Assembly (NCBI GenBank): GCA_000702845.1
Contig: JNKK01000015.1
Coordinates: forward strand, 1-59,454
Direction of reading: 5' to 3'
Origin: Lachnospiraceae bacterium FE2018
GTDB taxonomy: Bacteria > Bacillota > Clostridia > Lachnospirales > Lachnospiraceae
Length of the DNA stretch: 59,454 nucleotides
A program made the translations under genes and the position numbers. This document shows, one piece after another, positions 1 through 8,613 of this stretch. The notes under the pieces were generated by a model. That model was not told the origin of the DNA and made no database searches. It saw only the letters and a list, made by a program, of their open reading frames with translations. How positions within the stretch are numbered: position 1 is the first letter of the stretch; each line of letters opens with the position of its first letter.

Positions 1-4
1 AAAA

Positions 5-128
5 GTGCATCCGCACGGCCAATAAAGCTGAGATGCGGATGCGCAAATCCGGAGAAACAATCAAGCCAAGGAAGTAAGGCAAGAAAAAAGTGCATCCGCA
101 CAGCCAAGAAAGCTGCGATGCAGATGCA
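5..128. repeat. Two copies of a palindromic repeat
   Basis: Two related copies (about 5-44 and 90-128) each carry GCATCCGCA followed about 20 bases later by a complementary arm (TGCGGATGC in the first copy, TGCAGATGC in the second, which would need one G-U pair). Each could fold into a 9-10 bp hairpin. There is no clear T-tract, so terminator function is uncertain. No gene is visible in 1-295. Confidence 0.6.
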
Positions 129-151
129 CAAAGTCACAAAAACCACAAAGC

Positions 152-290
152 AAAGCAAGCATACAAACCCAGGGAACAAAGCAAGCATACAAACCCAGGG
201 AACAAAGCAAGCATACAAACCCAGGGAACAAAGCAAGCATACAAGCCCAGGGAACAAAGCAAGCATACAAGCCCAGGGAACAAAGCAAGA
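152..290. repeat. 26-bp tandem repeat, five copies plus a partial one
   Basis: The unit AAAGCAAGCATACAAACCCA plus GGGAAC recurs head to tail at 152, 178, 204, 230 and 256, with a 9-base partial copy at 282. Copies 4 and 5 share one substitution (AAGCCC for AAACCC). There are no spacers, so this is a simple minisatellite and not CRISPR. It lies just downstream of the leftward DUF4364 gene, and the open frames across it are repeat artefacts. Confidence 0.9.
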
Positions 291-295
291 GAGTA

Positions 296-811
296 TCACA
301 GCAGCTTCTGCACGACCTCCCGGTACACGGCGGCATGCTCCCGCTTCCAGCGGTCGCAGGCTGTCTGCGCGGCGGCTTCATTTGGCACATGCAGCTGCAG
401 CTCAATCACCGGCACGCCGTCCTCTGCCACAGCGCATGTCACGACGTAGCCTTCCGAATCGAGATAGCGGTAGTTCGCGGTGACGCCCGCCGCGCTCCGG
501 ATCTCATATCCGTTCGCCTGAAGAAACGTCCGGACATCCTCGCGGAACTCCGCCGACAAATCTCCCTGCAGATACTGCAGGTCCGCCAGACCGTCTTTCG
601 TGATCTCATAATATGTCATATGCGGATCCGTCCCGGCGGTTACCAGTCCGGTATCGACCAGGTCGGTCAGCGCCTCCTGCATTCGGAACCATGTCATATA
701 ATTCTGGCTGACAACAAACGCGGAAATCTGCCCCGGCGAGAGCGGAAGAGAGACCTGCTGCAGCAGGTACAGAATCATTAATTTATACAAACTAAGAGAT
801 GAATTGATCAT
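296..811 (-). CDS. DUF4364 family protein, predicted winged-helix regulator
   Basis: This 171-residue protein resembles the DUF4364 family of Clostridia. An N-terminal helix-rich part (LYKLMILYLL, then SPGQISAFV) looks like a small winged-helix DNA-binding domain, and a beta-rich C-terminal half follows. Its molecular role is not established. The frame extends to a TTG at 853, but the ATG at 811 is preferred because the family normally begins only a few residues before the LYKL helix and the upstream start lacks a ribosome site. It is divergent from gpmI, and the two promoters overlap at the same -10 bases. Confidence 0.75.
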   Translation of the reverse strand: MINSSLSLYKLMILYLLQQVSLPLSPGQISAFVVSQNYMTWFRMQEALTDLVDTGLVTAGTDPHMTYYEITKDGLADLQYLQGDLSAEFREDVRTFLQANGYEIRSAAGVTANYRYLDSEGYVVTCAVAEDGVPVIELQLHVPNEAAAQTACDRWKREHAAVYREVVQKLL

Positions 812-836
812 TGTCTTGTATACCCCGATTTTATCA

Positions 837-890
837 TTGCACAAACCCTGCAATCTGTACTATTATAGTATCTATGGTAGAAAATTACAA
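837..890. promoter_or_regulatory. Overlapping divergent promoters sharing one -10 palindrome
   Basis: Rightward: -35 TTGCAC (837-842), 18-base spacer, -10 TATTAT (861-866), reading into gpmI. Leftward: -35 TTGTAA (bases 885-890 on the complement), 17-base spacer, -10 TATAAT (862-867 on the complement), reading into the DUF4364 gene. Both -10 boxes lie in the palindrome TACTATTATAGTA (858-870), so the two polymerases should compete for the same bases. This is a motif match only. Confidence 0.55.
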
Positions 891-905
891 ATAAAGGAGT
901 AAAAC

Positions 906-2453
906 ATGGCTGAGAAAACAACCGTATTGATGATCCTCGATGGCTACGGTGAGAATCCTGTCTGCACACACAATGCAATCTGTGAGGCAAAGACACCGGT
1001 TATGGACAAGCTGAAAGCAAACTGCCCCTACGTACAGGGAAATGCCAGCGGGCTCGCAGTAGGACTTCCGGACGGTCAGATGGGAAATTCAGAGGTCGGA
1101 CATATGAATATGGGCGCAGGACGCGTCGTCTATCAGGATCTGACCCGCATCACAAAAGCAATCGAAGACGGGGATTTCTTTGAAAATGAAGAGCTCCTGC
1201 TTGCCATAGAGAATGCAAAGAAGAACAAGGGGACACTGCATCTTTGGGGTCTGCTTTCTGACGGCGGCGTACACAGTCACAACACACATCTGTACGCGCT
1301 TCTGGAAATGGCGAAGAAGCAGGGTCTGGAAGATGTTTGCGTGCACTGCTTCCTCGACGGCAGAGACACACCGCCGACATCCGGAATCGATTACATCCGG
1401 GAACTGCTTGAGAAAATGAAAGAAATCGGCGTCGGCCGCATCGGCGTTATTTCCGGCCGCTATTATGCAATGGACCGTGACAACCGCTGGGAGCGCGAGG
1501 AGATCGCGTACAAGGCACTGACCCTCGGCGAAGGCGTGGACGGCGGAACAGATCCTGTCGCAGCGCTGCAGACTTCCTACGACAACGGCGTCACCGATGA
1601 ATTTGTTGTGCCGATCGTCATGAAGAACGAAGACGGCACGCCGGTTGCAGTCGTCAAAGAAGGCGATTCCGTCATTTTCTACAACTTCCGCCCGGACCGC
1701 GCAAGAGAAATCACCCGCGCGTTCTGCGATCCGGAATTCACGGGATTCCCCCGCGAGCGTCTGCAGAACCTGACCTACGTCTGCTTCAAGAACTACGACG
1801 AAACCATTCCGAACAAATACGTCGCGTTCAAGAAAGAAGAAATTACAAATACATTCGCGCAGTATCTTTCCTCTCTCGGAAAGACACAGCTGCACACAGC
1901 AGAGACAGAGAAATACGCGCACGTCACATTCTTCTTCAACGGCGGCATCGAGGAGCCGTACCCGGGAGAGGACCGTATTCTGGTTAACAGCCCGAAGGTA
2001 CCGACTTATGACATGCAGCCGGAGATGAGCGCATACGAAGTATGCGACAGGCTCTGCGAGGCGATCCGGTCCAGAAAATATGATGTCATCATCATCAACT
2101 TTGCAAATCCGGATATGGTTGGTCACACAGGTGTTGAAGAAGCAGCCATTAAAGCGATCGAGGCAGTCGATGAGTGCATCGGCCGCGCAGTCGTTGCAGT
2201 AAAAGAAACCGGTGCCCAGATGTTCATCTGCGCGGACCACGGAAACGCGGAGTACATGGTCGACGAAGAAACCGGCGAGCCGTTCACCGCACATACCATC
2301 AATCCGGTTCCGTTCCTCCTGGTCAACGTCGATCAGTCCTGGTCACTGAAAGAGGGCGGACGTCTTGCGGATATCGTCCCGACGCTGCTCGATATGATGG
2401 ATCTCCCGCAGCCGAAGGAGATGACAGGCGTTTCTCTGCTGAAGAAAAACTGA
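906..2453 (+). CDS. gpmI: 2,3-bisphosphoglycerate-independent phosphoglycerate mutase
   Basis: This cytoplasmic glycolytic enzyme interconverts 3-phosphoglycerate and 2-phosphoglycerate using two bound metal ions, without a bisphosphoglycerate cofactor. At 515 residues it has the usual family length. The N-terminal metal site motif MILDGYG is present, as is the catalytic serine in GNSEVGH near residue 65. The C-terminal metal ligands are seen in NFANPDMVGHTG and in ADHGNAEYM. The start is supported by AAAGGAG eight bases upstream. It appears to be transcribed alone, with a tandem repeat and a terminator directly downstream. Confidence 0.96.
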   Translation: MAEKTTVLMILDGYGENPVCTHNAICEAKTPVMDKLKANCPYVQGNASGLAVGLPDGQMGNSEVGHMNMGAGRVVYQDLTRITKAIEDGDFFENEELLLAIENAKKNKGTLHLWGLLSDGGVHSHNTHLYALLEMAKKQGLEDVCVHCFLDGRDTPPTSGIDYIRELLEKMKEIGVGRIGVISGRYYAMDRDNRWEREEIAYKALTLGEGVDGGTDPVAALQTSYDNGVTDEFVVPIVMKNEDGTPVAVVKEGDSVIFYNFRPDRAREITRAFCDPEFTGFPRERLQNLTYVCFKNYDETIPNKYVAFKKEEITNTFAQYLSSLGKTQLHTAETEKYAHVTFFFNGGIEEPYPGEDRILVNSPKVPTYDMQPEMSAYEVCDRLCEAIRSRKYDVIIINFANPDMVGHTGVEEAAIKAIEAVDECIGRAVVAVKETGAQMFICADHGNAEYMVDEETGEPFTAHTINPVPFLLVNVDQSWSLKEGGRLADIVPTLLDMMDLPQPKEMTGVSLLKKN

Positions 2454-2538
2454 CAGATGACAGGTATCCAGCAGTACTGACAGATGACAGGTATCCAACA
2501 GTACTGACAGATAACAGGTATCCAGCAGTACTGACAGG
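2451..2538. repeat. 27-bp tandem repeat at the gpmI stop codon
   Basis: Three copies of a 27-base unit (TGACAGATGACAGGTATCCA plus GCAGTAC) begin exactly at the TGA of gpmI (2451, 2478, 2505), with a 7-base partial copy after them. The copies differ at one base each. Since 27 is a multiple of three and each unit starts with TGA, every copy carries an in-frame stop for the gpmI frame. Confidence 0.85.
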
Positions 2539-2622
2539 CATCATCTCAGATGGGGAGTCCCTGCCTCTGCAGACAGCAAACAGCTGTACTGCGGAAATAA
2601 TAAAAATATAAGCATCGATAAA

Positions 2623-2662
2623 AATGCCGCCGGAACTGAGTTTTTCAGGTTCGGCGGCATTT
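2623..2662. terminator. Bidirectional terminator between gpmI and a convergent gene
   Basis: AATGCCGCCGGAAC pairs with GGTTCGGCGGCATT around the loop TGAGTTTTTCA. A-rich sequence on the left and TTTCT on the right suit termination from both directions. Confidence 0.75.
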
Positions 2663-2715
2663 CTATAAAAGAATTGGAAGGTCTCCAAAGTTTAATGGGG
2701 TCTCCATAGTTAGAT

Positions 2716-4320
2716 TTATGAAATAATCTGCAGGTTTTCTCCCGCAAGGCGTACTATCGTGGATTCGACATGATCTTGATAGCTCTCAGCAGGATCGTCT
2801 ATCGTTTCCTGTATGAAAAGATATGTGTCATCAGATATTTGTACCCCAATCGAAATGATTTCCATATGATGGGATATATCTCCAGGTTTATAATTGAATT
2901 GCAGGAAGCGTGCATACACAGGGTATCCATTGATGCTGTATTTTTGCAGTTTTCCTTTCTTAAGATTTGAAACAGAGGCGTCTGAATAATAGGTTTTGGT
3001 GGATTCTTCTTTAAATTCAGACAGACTGCCGCGCTCAAAATCATAATCAATCTCCTCTTCAGTGGAAAGATCATTTGACGCAGCAAGCTCGAAACTGTGA
3101 TGGTAAGAGAGCCCCCCGTATGTTTTATCTGTATCCCAGTACAGTCCGTTTCCGTAGTTTCCGTAACCAGTTATATGGTCTGATATTTTCCAGAGCGCAG
3201 CATGCCGTACAATATCAGACTGAACGATTACTTTATGAGCACCATTTTGATGCATGAGTGTGCGAGCTGCCACCGGAGATGCAGCGGTAATGTTTTCAAA
3301 TGAATCATGTACACTCTGCAGACCGGACACGGCATCTTCAAGAAATTCATCCATATCAATTCCTGAATCCCGATTCGTGACCACGTAACAGGAAAACTTT
3401 CCTTCTGTATCCAGATCACGCATCGCGTATGCATAGGTCAGACTGTCGATTTGCTCGTGAAACACCTGATAAACGACACCGTCAATTTCCCGCTGCTCCA
3501 GTTCTGTAAGTTCACGGCTGGATGACTGCGTATAGCGCTCATACATAGAAGCAGCTGCCTCATAATCATAAGAGTAGGTACAGCTGGCATATTTGTCATT
3601 TATATGAAAGGTAATCTCTAATTCTGAAACATCATGCCGGATCCGGGGCCGGTTTTCATCCGATTCCCATGAATCATGCCATGGAATAACGGTCATTTCC
3701 TGCGTTGATCCGAGAATCTTTCCCTGCACCAGATTTGTAATATAAAGATCCGATCCGGCTTCAGCTGTCATACTGCCTGTCTGTGACAAATCCACCGATC
3801 CCATTGCAGCAAAATATTCCCGCACTGCTTCAGCTGATGCAGCGGGATCCGTGTCAGATTGATCAAGTGATATTGCTTCCGTGTCATCCGAATCATCGTA
3901 ATCAACGGATTGCGTGTTAATTGTCTTTGCCGGACCAGTTAAAAATTCAGAAGCAACCGTTTTCCCGACAAAATAAGCGATGCCGCACACAAAAAGCAAT
4001 ACAACCAGTCTGCCAAATGACATCTTTTTTTTGACAGGCTTCGCACTGCCGCCTGCCGCGTTACGTCCGGCCTTGCCGGTTGCAAACGGATCTGCCGCGG
4101 AAGAACCGGCATGCCCGCCGGCAGCGGAGCTGTCAATGTTCCGGCCGGCAGTATTCCCTGCATCCGTACCGGTAGACGCGCGGACGGGTTTTTTCCGGGA
4201 CGTGTCGACGGTTTTTTTCTGCGCCGGCGCTTTCTTTAATGTAACTCCGAATTCCTCAGGCAGAGGCTTAATGTGAAGTGTTCGTTTGTTAAGATTAATA
4301 GAAGTATCCTGATTGTGCAT
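2716..4320 (-). CDS. Single-pass membrane protein of unknown function
   Basis: This 534-residue protein matches no family I recognise. Residues 1-100 form a Lys/Ala/Gly-rich, probably disordered cytoplasmic segment ending in KPVKKKM. A single membrane helix follows (about 104-121, VVLLFVCGIAYFVGK), then a roughly 400-residue extracellular part rich in Asp, Ser and Tyr. The topology suggests a type II anchored cell-surface protein. AAAGGA is placed correctly upstream of the ATG. It converges on gpmI and is divergent from the amino-acid ABC importer, with no sign of an operon. No catalytic motif is apparent. Confidence 0.7.
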   Translation of the reverse strand: MHNQDTSINLNKRTLHIKPLPEEFGVTLKKAPAQKKTVDTSRKKPVRASTGTDAGNTAGRNIDSSAAGGHAGSSAADPFATGKAGRNAAGGSAKPVKKKMSFGRLVVLLFVCGIAYFVGKTVASEFLTGPAKTINTQSVDYDDSDDTEAISLDQSDTDPAASAEAVREYFAAMGSVDLSQTGSMTAEAGSDLYITNLVQGKILGSTQEMTVIPWHDSWESDENRPRIRHDVSELEITFHINDKYASCTYSYDYEAAASMYERYTQSSSRELTELEQREIDGVVYQVFHEQIDSLTYAYAMRDLDTEGKFSCYVVTNRDSGIDMDEFLEDAVSGLQSVHDSFENITAASPVAARTLMHQNGAHKVIVQSDIVRHAALWKISDHITGYGNYGNGLYWDTDKTYGGLSYHHSFELAASNDLSTEEEIDYDFERGSLSEFKEESTKTYYSDASVSNLKKGKLQKYSINGYPVYARFLQFNYKPGDISHHMEIISIGVQISDDTYLFIQETIDDPAESYQDHVESTIVRLAGENLQIIS

Positions 4321-4470
4321 AAGCGGGTCCTTTTATTTATTATGATTGAAGTATCTTCTTATATACTAATTTAGTTCGATAAAATGTACAAGGCTATCTT
4401 CTGATTTTAAAACGCATCAGAATCCTGATTCCTCAGCTGCTTAAGATTCCGGAATCCGGTCCAAAATGAT

Positions 4471-4529
4471 TTGACACAATAACCGCATAGTGATAGGATA
4501 AAACATGTTTCGTGAATATTATTCATGAA
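4471..4529 (+). promoter_or_regulatory. Promoter and palindromic operator candidate for the ABC importer
   Basis: The promoter reads TTGACA (4471-4476), a 17-base spacer, then TAGGAT (4494-4499). About ten bases downstream is the near-perfect palindrome TTCGTGAATATTATTCATGAA (4509-4529). Its TGAAT...ATTCA core resembles arginine-repressor (ArgR/AhrC) boxes but is one base shorter between half-sites, so the assignment is tentative. Confidence 0.5.
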
Positions 4530-4592
4530 ATCACATATTGTATCAGCAAGAGATATATTTATGTAAAAAAAATTATTTAGGGAGTGAGTAAC

Positions 4593-5483
4593 GTGAAAAA
4601 AGTAATTTCTACAGTATTGGCACTTGGTATGGCAATCAGCCTTGCAGCATGCGGCGGCTCTTCTGATTCCGCAGCAACATCTGCAGCTTCTGAGGCAGCA
4701 TCATCCGCAGTTTCCGAGGCAGCTGAGGCAGCATCATCCGCAGCTTCTGAGGCAGCTGAGGCAGCGTCCTCCGCAGCATCTTCCGCAGCAGAAGAAGACG
4801 CAGAGATGGTTCTGGTTGAGGAAGGCAAGCTTCATATGGCTACAAACGCAGCATTTCCTCCGTATGAGATGACCACCGATGACGGCGGATTCGAGGGAAT
4901 CGACGTTGAGATCGCAACCGCAATCGCTGAGAAGCTTGGTCTCGAGCTGGTTGTAGATAATATGGACTTCTCGTCTGTTATCACATCAGTCCAGGGCGGC
5001 AAGAGCGACATCGCAATGGCAGGTATGACAGTCAACGAAGAGCGTAAGCAGAACGTTGATTTCACAGATACCTATGCAAATGCAGTACAGGTTATCATCG
5101 TCAAAGAGGATTCCGACATTGCTTCAGTCGAGGATCTGGACGGCAAGATGATCGGCGTACAGCAGGGTACAACCGGCCACATTTATTGCGAAGACGATCA
5201 CGGCGCAGATCATGTCACCGCATACGACACCGGCGCGACTGCTATACAGGCTCTGATGAGCGGCAAGGTTGACTGTGTTGTCATCGACAGCGAGCCGGCA
5301 AAGGCTTATGTCGCAGAGAACGAAGGTCTCAAGATCCTCGACACTGAGTATGCGAACGAGGAATATGCAATCGGTATCGGCAAGGAAAATGCAGGTCTGT
5401 ACAATGCTGTAAACGGCGCTCTGAAAGAGCTGATCGATGATGGAACCGTACAGTCAATCGTTGACAAGTACATCACAGAATAA
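4593..5483 (+). CDS. Amino-acid ABC transporter substrate-binding lipoprotein
   Basis: This is the extracellular receptor of a polar amino-acid importer (solute-binding family 3). A lipoprotein signal ends in the lipobox LAAC, so Cys21 should carry the lipid anchor. A low-complexity linker of repeated ASEAASSA-type Ala/Ser/Glu segments (about residues 27-65) separates the anchor from the binding domain. The family signature follows (HMATNAAFPPYEM, later GGKSDIAMAGMTVNEER). The GTG at 4593 is chosen over the GTG at 4584 because GGGAG ends immediately before 4584 and is correctly spaced only for 4593. The substrate cannot be named, though the possible arginine-type operator hints at a basic amino acid. 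Confidence 0.9.
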   Translation: MKKVISTVLALGMAISLAACGGSSDSAATSAASEAASSAVSEAAEAASSAASEAAEAASSAASSAAEEDAEMVLVEEGKLHMATNAAFPPYEMTTDDGGFEGIDVEIATAIAEKLGLELVVDNMDFSSVITSVQGGKSDIAMAGMTVNEERKQNVDFTDTYANAVQVIIVKEDSDIASVEDLDGKMIGVQQGTTGHIYCEDDHGADHVTAYDTGATAIQALMSGKVDCVVIDSEPAKAYVAENEGLKILDTEYANEEYAIGIGKENAGLYNAVNGALKELIDDGTVQSIVDKYITE

Positions 5484-5609
5484 AGAATGACCATCTGCAG
5501 ATGGAATTCCGACGCAAGCCGTCCGGAAGGACCATCCGGCAGAACAGTCCAATTTTGAAAAGAGCAGTATGCGGTTCAAAACCGGCCGCATCACAGCAGA
5601 TCAGAGTGG

Positions 5610-5642
5610 CGCCGGAGTCGTGTGTCATGCATGACTCCGGCG
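5610..5642 (+). terminator. Attenuating hairpin between binding protein and permease
   Basis: CGCCGGAGTC (5610-5619) pairs with GACTCCGGCG (5633-5642) and is followed by TTTC. A smaller hairpin (ATGCGG/CCGCAT) lies at about 5569-5591. Such structures commonly keep binding-protein expression above that of the membrane components. Confidence 0.6.
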
Positions 5643-5730
5643 TTTCGTATATTTATGAGAAATGCATCCGGCCGCCGGGTTTCAGCCTTTGCCGCCGGTT
5701 CTGCATGATGATAGTTGAGGAGGAATCACA

Positions 5731-6447
5731 GTGGGTGCAAAAGCCAGTCTCAGTGAACAGTTCGTCATGAGCTTTATCGAAGGAGACCGCTGGAAACTCT
5801 ATCTCGAGGGTCTTGGCAAATCAATCCTTCTGACGCTCGGCGCGCTCGCACTGGGTGTCATTTTCGGAATCGTTGTAGCTGTCATCCGCACGCTGCATGA
5901 CCAGCAAAAAGGCGGGAAAAAGTCTCCCGGTCTTGTGTTTGCAAATGCAGTCTGCAAGCTGTATACAACCGTCATCCGCGGAACTCCGATGATGGTACAG
6001 CTCCTGATTATGGGATTCGTCGTATTTGCCACGAGCCGCAATCTTATGGGCGTCGCGATCCTTTCGCTCGGTATCAACTCAGGTGCGTATGTAGCGGAAA
6101 TCATCCGCGGCGGCATCATGTCAGTCGATCCGGGTCAGATGGAGGCCGGCCGCTCGCTTGGCATGAATTACGGCACCGTCATGAAGGAAATTATTATCCC
6201 GCAGGCAATCAAAAACATCCTGCCGGCACTGGGCAACGAGCTGATTACGCTGTTTAAGGATACCTCGCTCGTATCCGTCATCGGCATGACAGAGCTGACA
6301 AAGGTAGCCCGCGATCTGCAGGCAAGAACCTATCTGCCGCTGATGCCGTATCTCGGTATCGCCGTCATGTATCTGGTTGTCGTAATTATCCTGACATATC
6401 TGCAGGGGATTCTGGAAAGGAGGATGCGGAAGAGTGACAGACACTAA
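5731..6447 (+). CDS. Amino-acid ABC transporter permease
   Basis: This 238-residue membrane subunit belongs to the HisM/GlnP-type permease family and forms the translocation pore of the amino-acid importer. Several hydrophobic helices are visible. The cytoplasmic coupling loop is recognisable as the EAA motif ([21 protein letters not shown]), and the N-terminal signature [12 protein letters not shown] is present. The GTG start follows GAGGAGG. It sits about 250 bases after the binding-protein gene behind a hairpin, and its end overlaps the ATPase gene by 14 bases, which indicates translational coupling. Confidence 0.93.
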   Translation: MGAKASLSEQFVMSFIEGDRWKLYLEGLGKSILLTLGALALGVIFGIVVAVIRTLHDQQKGGKKSPGLVFANAVCKLYTTVIRGTPMMVQLLIMGFVVFATSRNLMGVAILSLGINSGAYVAEIIRGGIMSVDPGQMEAGRSLGMNYGTVMKEIIIPQAIKNILPALGNELITLFKDTSLVSVIGMTELTKVARDLQARTYLPLMPYLGIAVMYLVVVIILTYLQGILERRMRKSDRH

Positions 6448-7174
6448 TGCACTGGTAAAGGTAGAACATCTGACAAAAGCATTCGGCAGTCACGTCGTAT
6501 TGCGTGATATCTCCGAGACGATTCAGACCGGTGAGAAAATCTGTATCATCGGACCGTCCGGATCCGGAAAATCCACATTTCTGCGCTGCCTGAATCTGCT
6601 GGAAATCCCTACCTCGGGAACCATCACATTCGACGGCACGGAGATTACCTCCGACAAGACGGATATCAATAAAATCCGGCAGCAGATGGGAATGGTATTC
6701 CAGCACTTCAATCTGTTTCCAAATAAAACCGTCCGCCGCAACATCACCCTGGCACCGGTCAGAACCGGTCTGATGAACCAGGAGGAGGCTGATGAAGAGG
6801 CAACAAGACTGCTGGAACGCGTAAATCTGGCAGATAAGGCAGATGCGTATCCCGCGTCTCTCTCAGGCGGACAGAAGCAGCGTATCGCAATCGTGCGCGC
6901 GCTGGCAATGCGTCCGAAACTGATGCTGTTCGACGAGCCCACCTCCGCGCTTGACCCGGAAATGGTCGGTGAAGTACTCGGGGTCATGAAAGAACTGGCA
7001 GACGACGGCATGACCATGGCAATCGTCACACACGAGATGGGATTTGCCCGTGAAGTCGCCAGCCGCGTGCTGTTCATCGAAGAAGGCGTGGTCATGGAAC
7101 AGGGAACGCCGGAGAAAGTATTCGGAAGTCCCGAAAACCCGAGACTGCAGGATTTCCTTTCAAAGGTATTATAA
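6434..7174 (+). CDS. Amino-acid ABC transporter ATP-binding protein
   Basis: This 246-residue cytoplasmic ATPase powers the importer encoded just upstream. Walker A (GPSGSGKST), the Q-loop ([10 protein letters not shown]), the ABC signature (LSGGQKQR), Walker B ([12 protein letters not shown]) and the switch histidine (VTHEM) are all present in order. It belongs to the polar amino-acid group (GlnQ/HisP type). The GTG start overlaps the permease end and is preceded by AAAGGAGG. dtd follows after three bases. Confidence 0.95.
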   Translation: MTDTNALVKVEHLTKAFGSHVVLRDISETIQTGEKICIIGPSGSGKSTFLRCLNLLEIPTSGTITFDGTEITSDKTDINKIRQQMGMVFQHFNLFPNKTVRRNITLAPVRTGLMNQEEADEEATRLLERVNLADKADAYPASLSGGQKQRIAIVRALAMRPKLMLFDEPTSALDPEMVGEVLGVMKELADDGMTMAIVTHEMGFAREVASRVLFIEEGVVMEQGTPEKVFGSPENPRLQDFLSKVL

Positions 7175-7177
7175 GCT

Positions 7178-7618
7178 ATGAAACTAGTGATACAGCGGGT
7201 TGAGGAAGCGAGCGTCCGGGTCGACGGCGAGGTCGTCGGCGCGATCGGGCAGGGTCTCCTGGTTCTGATCGGGATTGAGCAGGAGGATACGAAGGCGATT
7301 GCCGACAAGTATCTGAAGAAGCTGATCGGTCTCCGGATTTTTATGGATGCGGAGGGCAGGACGAATCTTTCGCTGGCGGACGTCGGCGGAGAGCTGCTGC
7401 TGATTTCTCAGTTCACACTCTGTGCAAACTGCAAAAAGGGTAACCGTCCGAGTTTCTTCAAGGCAGGGGATCCGGCAATGGCGGAGCCGCTGTATGAATA
7501 CATGATTGCAGAGGCGAAAAAGCAGGTTCCTGTGGTTGAAAGAGGAATCTTTGGCGCGATTATGAAAGTGTCACTGATCAACGACGGACCGTTCACAATC
7601 GTTCTTGAGGATCTCTGA
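7178..7618 (+). CDS. dtd: D-aminoacyl-tRNA deacylase
   Basis: This homodimeric cytoplasmic enzyme hydrolyses D-amino acids mischarged onto tRNA, and also glycine from tRNA-Ala. At 146 residues it has normal length. The two hallmark motifs are intact: SQFTLCA near residue 77 and the C-terminal GPFT, which carries the cross-subunit cis-proline motif. It begins three bases after the ABC ATPase gene with only a modest ribosome site (AAAGG), so it probably shares that transcript. Confidence 0.96.
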   Translation: MKLVIQRVEEASVRVDGEVVGAIGQGLLVLIGIEQEDTKAIADKYLKKLIGLRIFMDAEGRTNLSLADVGGELLLISQFTLCANCKKGNRPSFFKAGDPAMAEPLYEYMIAEAKKQVPVVERGIFGAIMKVSLINDGPFTIVLEDL

Positions 7619-7691
7619 TTATATCCGGTCCGCGCCCGACCGGCCGGCAGATAGATCACGCCGGAAGGGTAATGAAATATTCAAAAAAGAG

Positions 7692-7720
7692 TTGAATTTT
7701 CGAACGATTCATGCTACTAT
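7692..7720 (+). promoter_or_regulatory. Promoter upstream of secG
   Basis: TTGAAT (7692-7697), a 17-base spacer, then TACTAT (7715-7720), about 30 bases before the secG start. Confidence 0.6.
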
Positions 7721-7750
7721 GTAATGCAGTTGTTTTCGGAGGTTAGATTA

Positions 7751-7996
7751 ATGGCAGTTTTAGCTACAATCCTTTCAATCGTATTTGCAGTCATTTGTGT
7801 TGCATCCATCATTATCGTCATGATGCAGAAGAGCAAAGATCCGGGACTTGGCGCCCTCAGCGGTCAGGCATCTGCGACAGATACCTACTGGGGCAAGAAC
7901 AAGAGCCGTTCCGCAGAAGGAAATCTTGTAAAAATCACAAGAATCCTCGCAATTCTGTTCTTCGTACTGGCGATCGTTCTGAATATGATCGGATAA
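7751..7996 (+). CDS. secG: Preprotein translocase subunit SecG
   Basis: This small membrane protein of the SecYEG channel assists protein export. The 81 residues form two membrane helices joined by a loop, with the family motif [18 protein letters not shown] followed by a Gly/Ser-rich segment. The ATG at 7751 is chosen because GGAGG (7738-7742) is spaced for it, whereas the frame's earlier start has no ribosome site. In many Firmicutes secG is followed by rnr and smpB. Here rnr is absent and a terminator follows. Confidence 0.93.
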   Translation: MAVLATILSIVFAVICVASIIIVMMQKSKDPGLGALSGQASATDTYWGKNKSRSAEGNLVKITRILAILFFVLAIVLNMIG

Positions 7997-8006
7997 TGAA
8001 AATACG

Positions 8007-8041
8007 AAAGCTGCTGCAATCTATTTGTGGCAGCTTTTTAT
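8007..8041 (+). terminator. Terminator after secG
   Basis: AAAGCTGC (8007-8014) pairs with GCAGCTTT (8030-8037), ending in a T-run. smpB begins directly after it, so smpB expression probably depends on partial read-through. Confidence 0.7.
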
Positions 8042-8057
8042 TTGGAGAAACCGGAAA

Positions 8058-8528
8058 ATGAACAAAGAAAAAACAAATCGTCTGATTGCCAATAATAAAA
8101 AGGCATATCATGACTATTTCATCGAAGAAACATATGAGGCCGGCATCGCGCTCGTCGGTACGGAAGTAAAATCGCTTCGTATGGGCAAATGTTCCATTAA
8201 GGAATCCTTCGTCCGTATTGAAGACGACGGCGTATACATTCTCGGCATGCATATCAGCCCGTATGAAAAGGGAAATATCTTTAACAAAGATCCGCTGCGC
8301 ACGCGGAAACTGCTCCTGCATAAGCGGGAGATCAATAAGCTGCGCGGGGCGATTGCACAGAAGGGTTACACCATTGTTCCGCTGCAGGTCTATTTCAAAG
8401 AGTCTCTGGTCAAGGTGGAAATCGGTCTCGCAAAAGGTAAGAAGCTGTATGACAAACGTACCGATATTGCGAAGAAAGACCAGCGAAGAGAAGCAGAGCG
8501 TGATTTCAAGGTGCGGAATCTGGGCTGA
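8058..8528 (+). CDS. smpB: SsrA-binding protein SmpB
   Basis: This 156-residue RNA-binding protein partners tmRNA in ribosome rescue. It mimics the anticodon arm and delivers tmRNA to stalled ribosomes. The N-terminal [16 protein letters not shown] and the [17 protein letters not shown] stretch are diagnostic, and the basic C-terminal tail ([13 protein letters not shown]) is intact. The ATG at 8058 is chosen because GGAG is about ten bases upstream; the earlier start would add an atypical extension. Its partner RNA gene ssrA is nearby but separated by a two-gene cassette. Confidence 0.96.
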   Translation: MNKEKTNRLIANNKKAYHDYFIEETYEAGIALVGTEVKSLRMGKCSIKESFVRIEDDGVYILGMHISPYEKGNIFNKDPLRTRKLLLHKREINKLRGAIAQKGYTIVPLQVYFKESLVKVEIGLAKGKKLYDKRTDIAKKDQRREAERDFKVRNLG

Positions 8529-8540
8529 TTATGGACGGCG

Positions 8541-8569
8541 TTGACATTGGACATGCTGTGTGTTACCAT
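8541..8569 (+). promoter_or_regulatory. Promoter of the cassette between smpB and ssrA
   Basis: TTGACA (8541-8546), a 17-base spacer, then TACCAT (8564-8569), about 45 bases before the 89-aa gene. Confidence 0.6.
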
Positions 8570-8613
8570 AATACAAAATCAAAAGTCCTTTATACTATGT
8601 GTGAGGTGTAATA

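Noticed and set aside
152-290. Possible CRISPR array
   Set aside because: The units are contiguous with no spacers between them.
1089-2294. Long minus-strand frame opposite gpmI
   Set aside because: A shadow of the well-supported gpmI gene; its translation is Cys/Val-rich and resembles no protein.
2451-2538. Possible CRISPR array or attachment site
   Set aside because: Contiguous tandem units without spacers, no integrase gene nearby.
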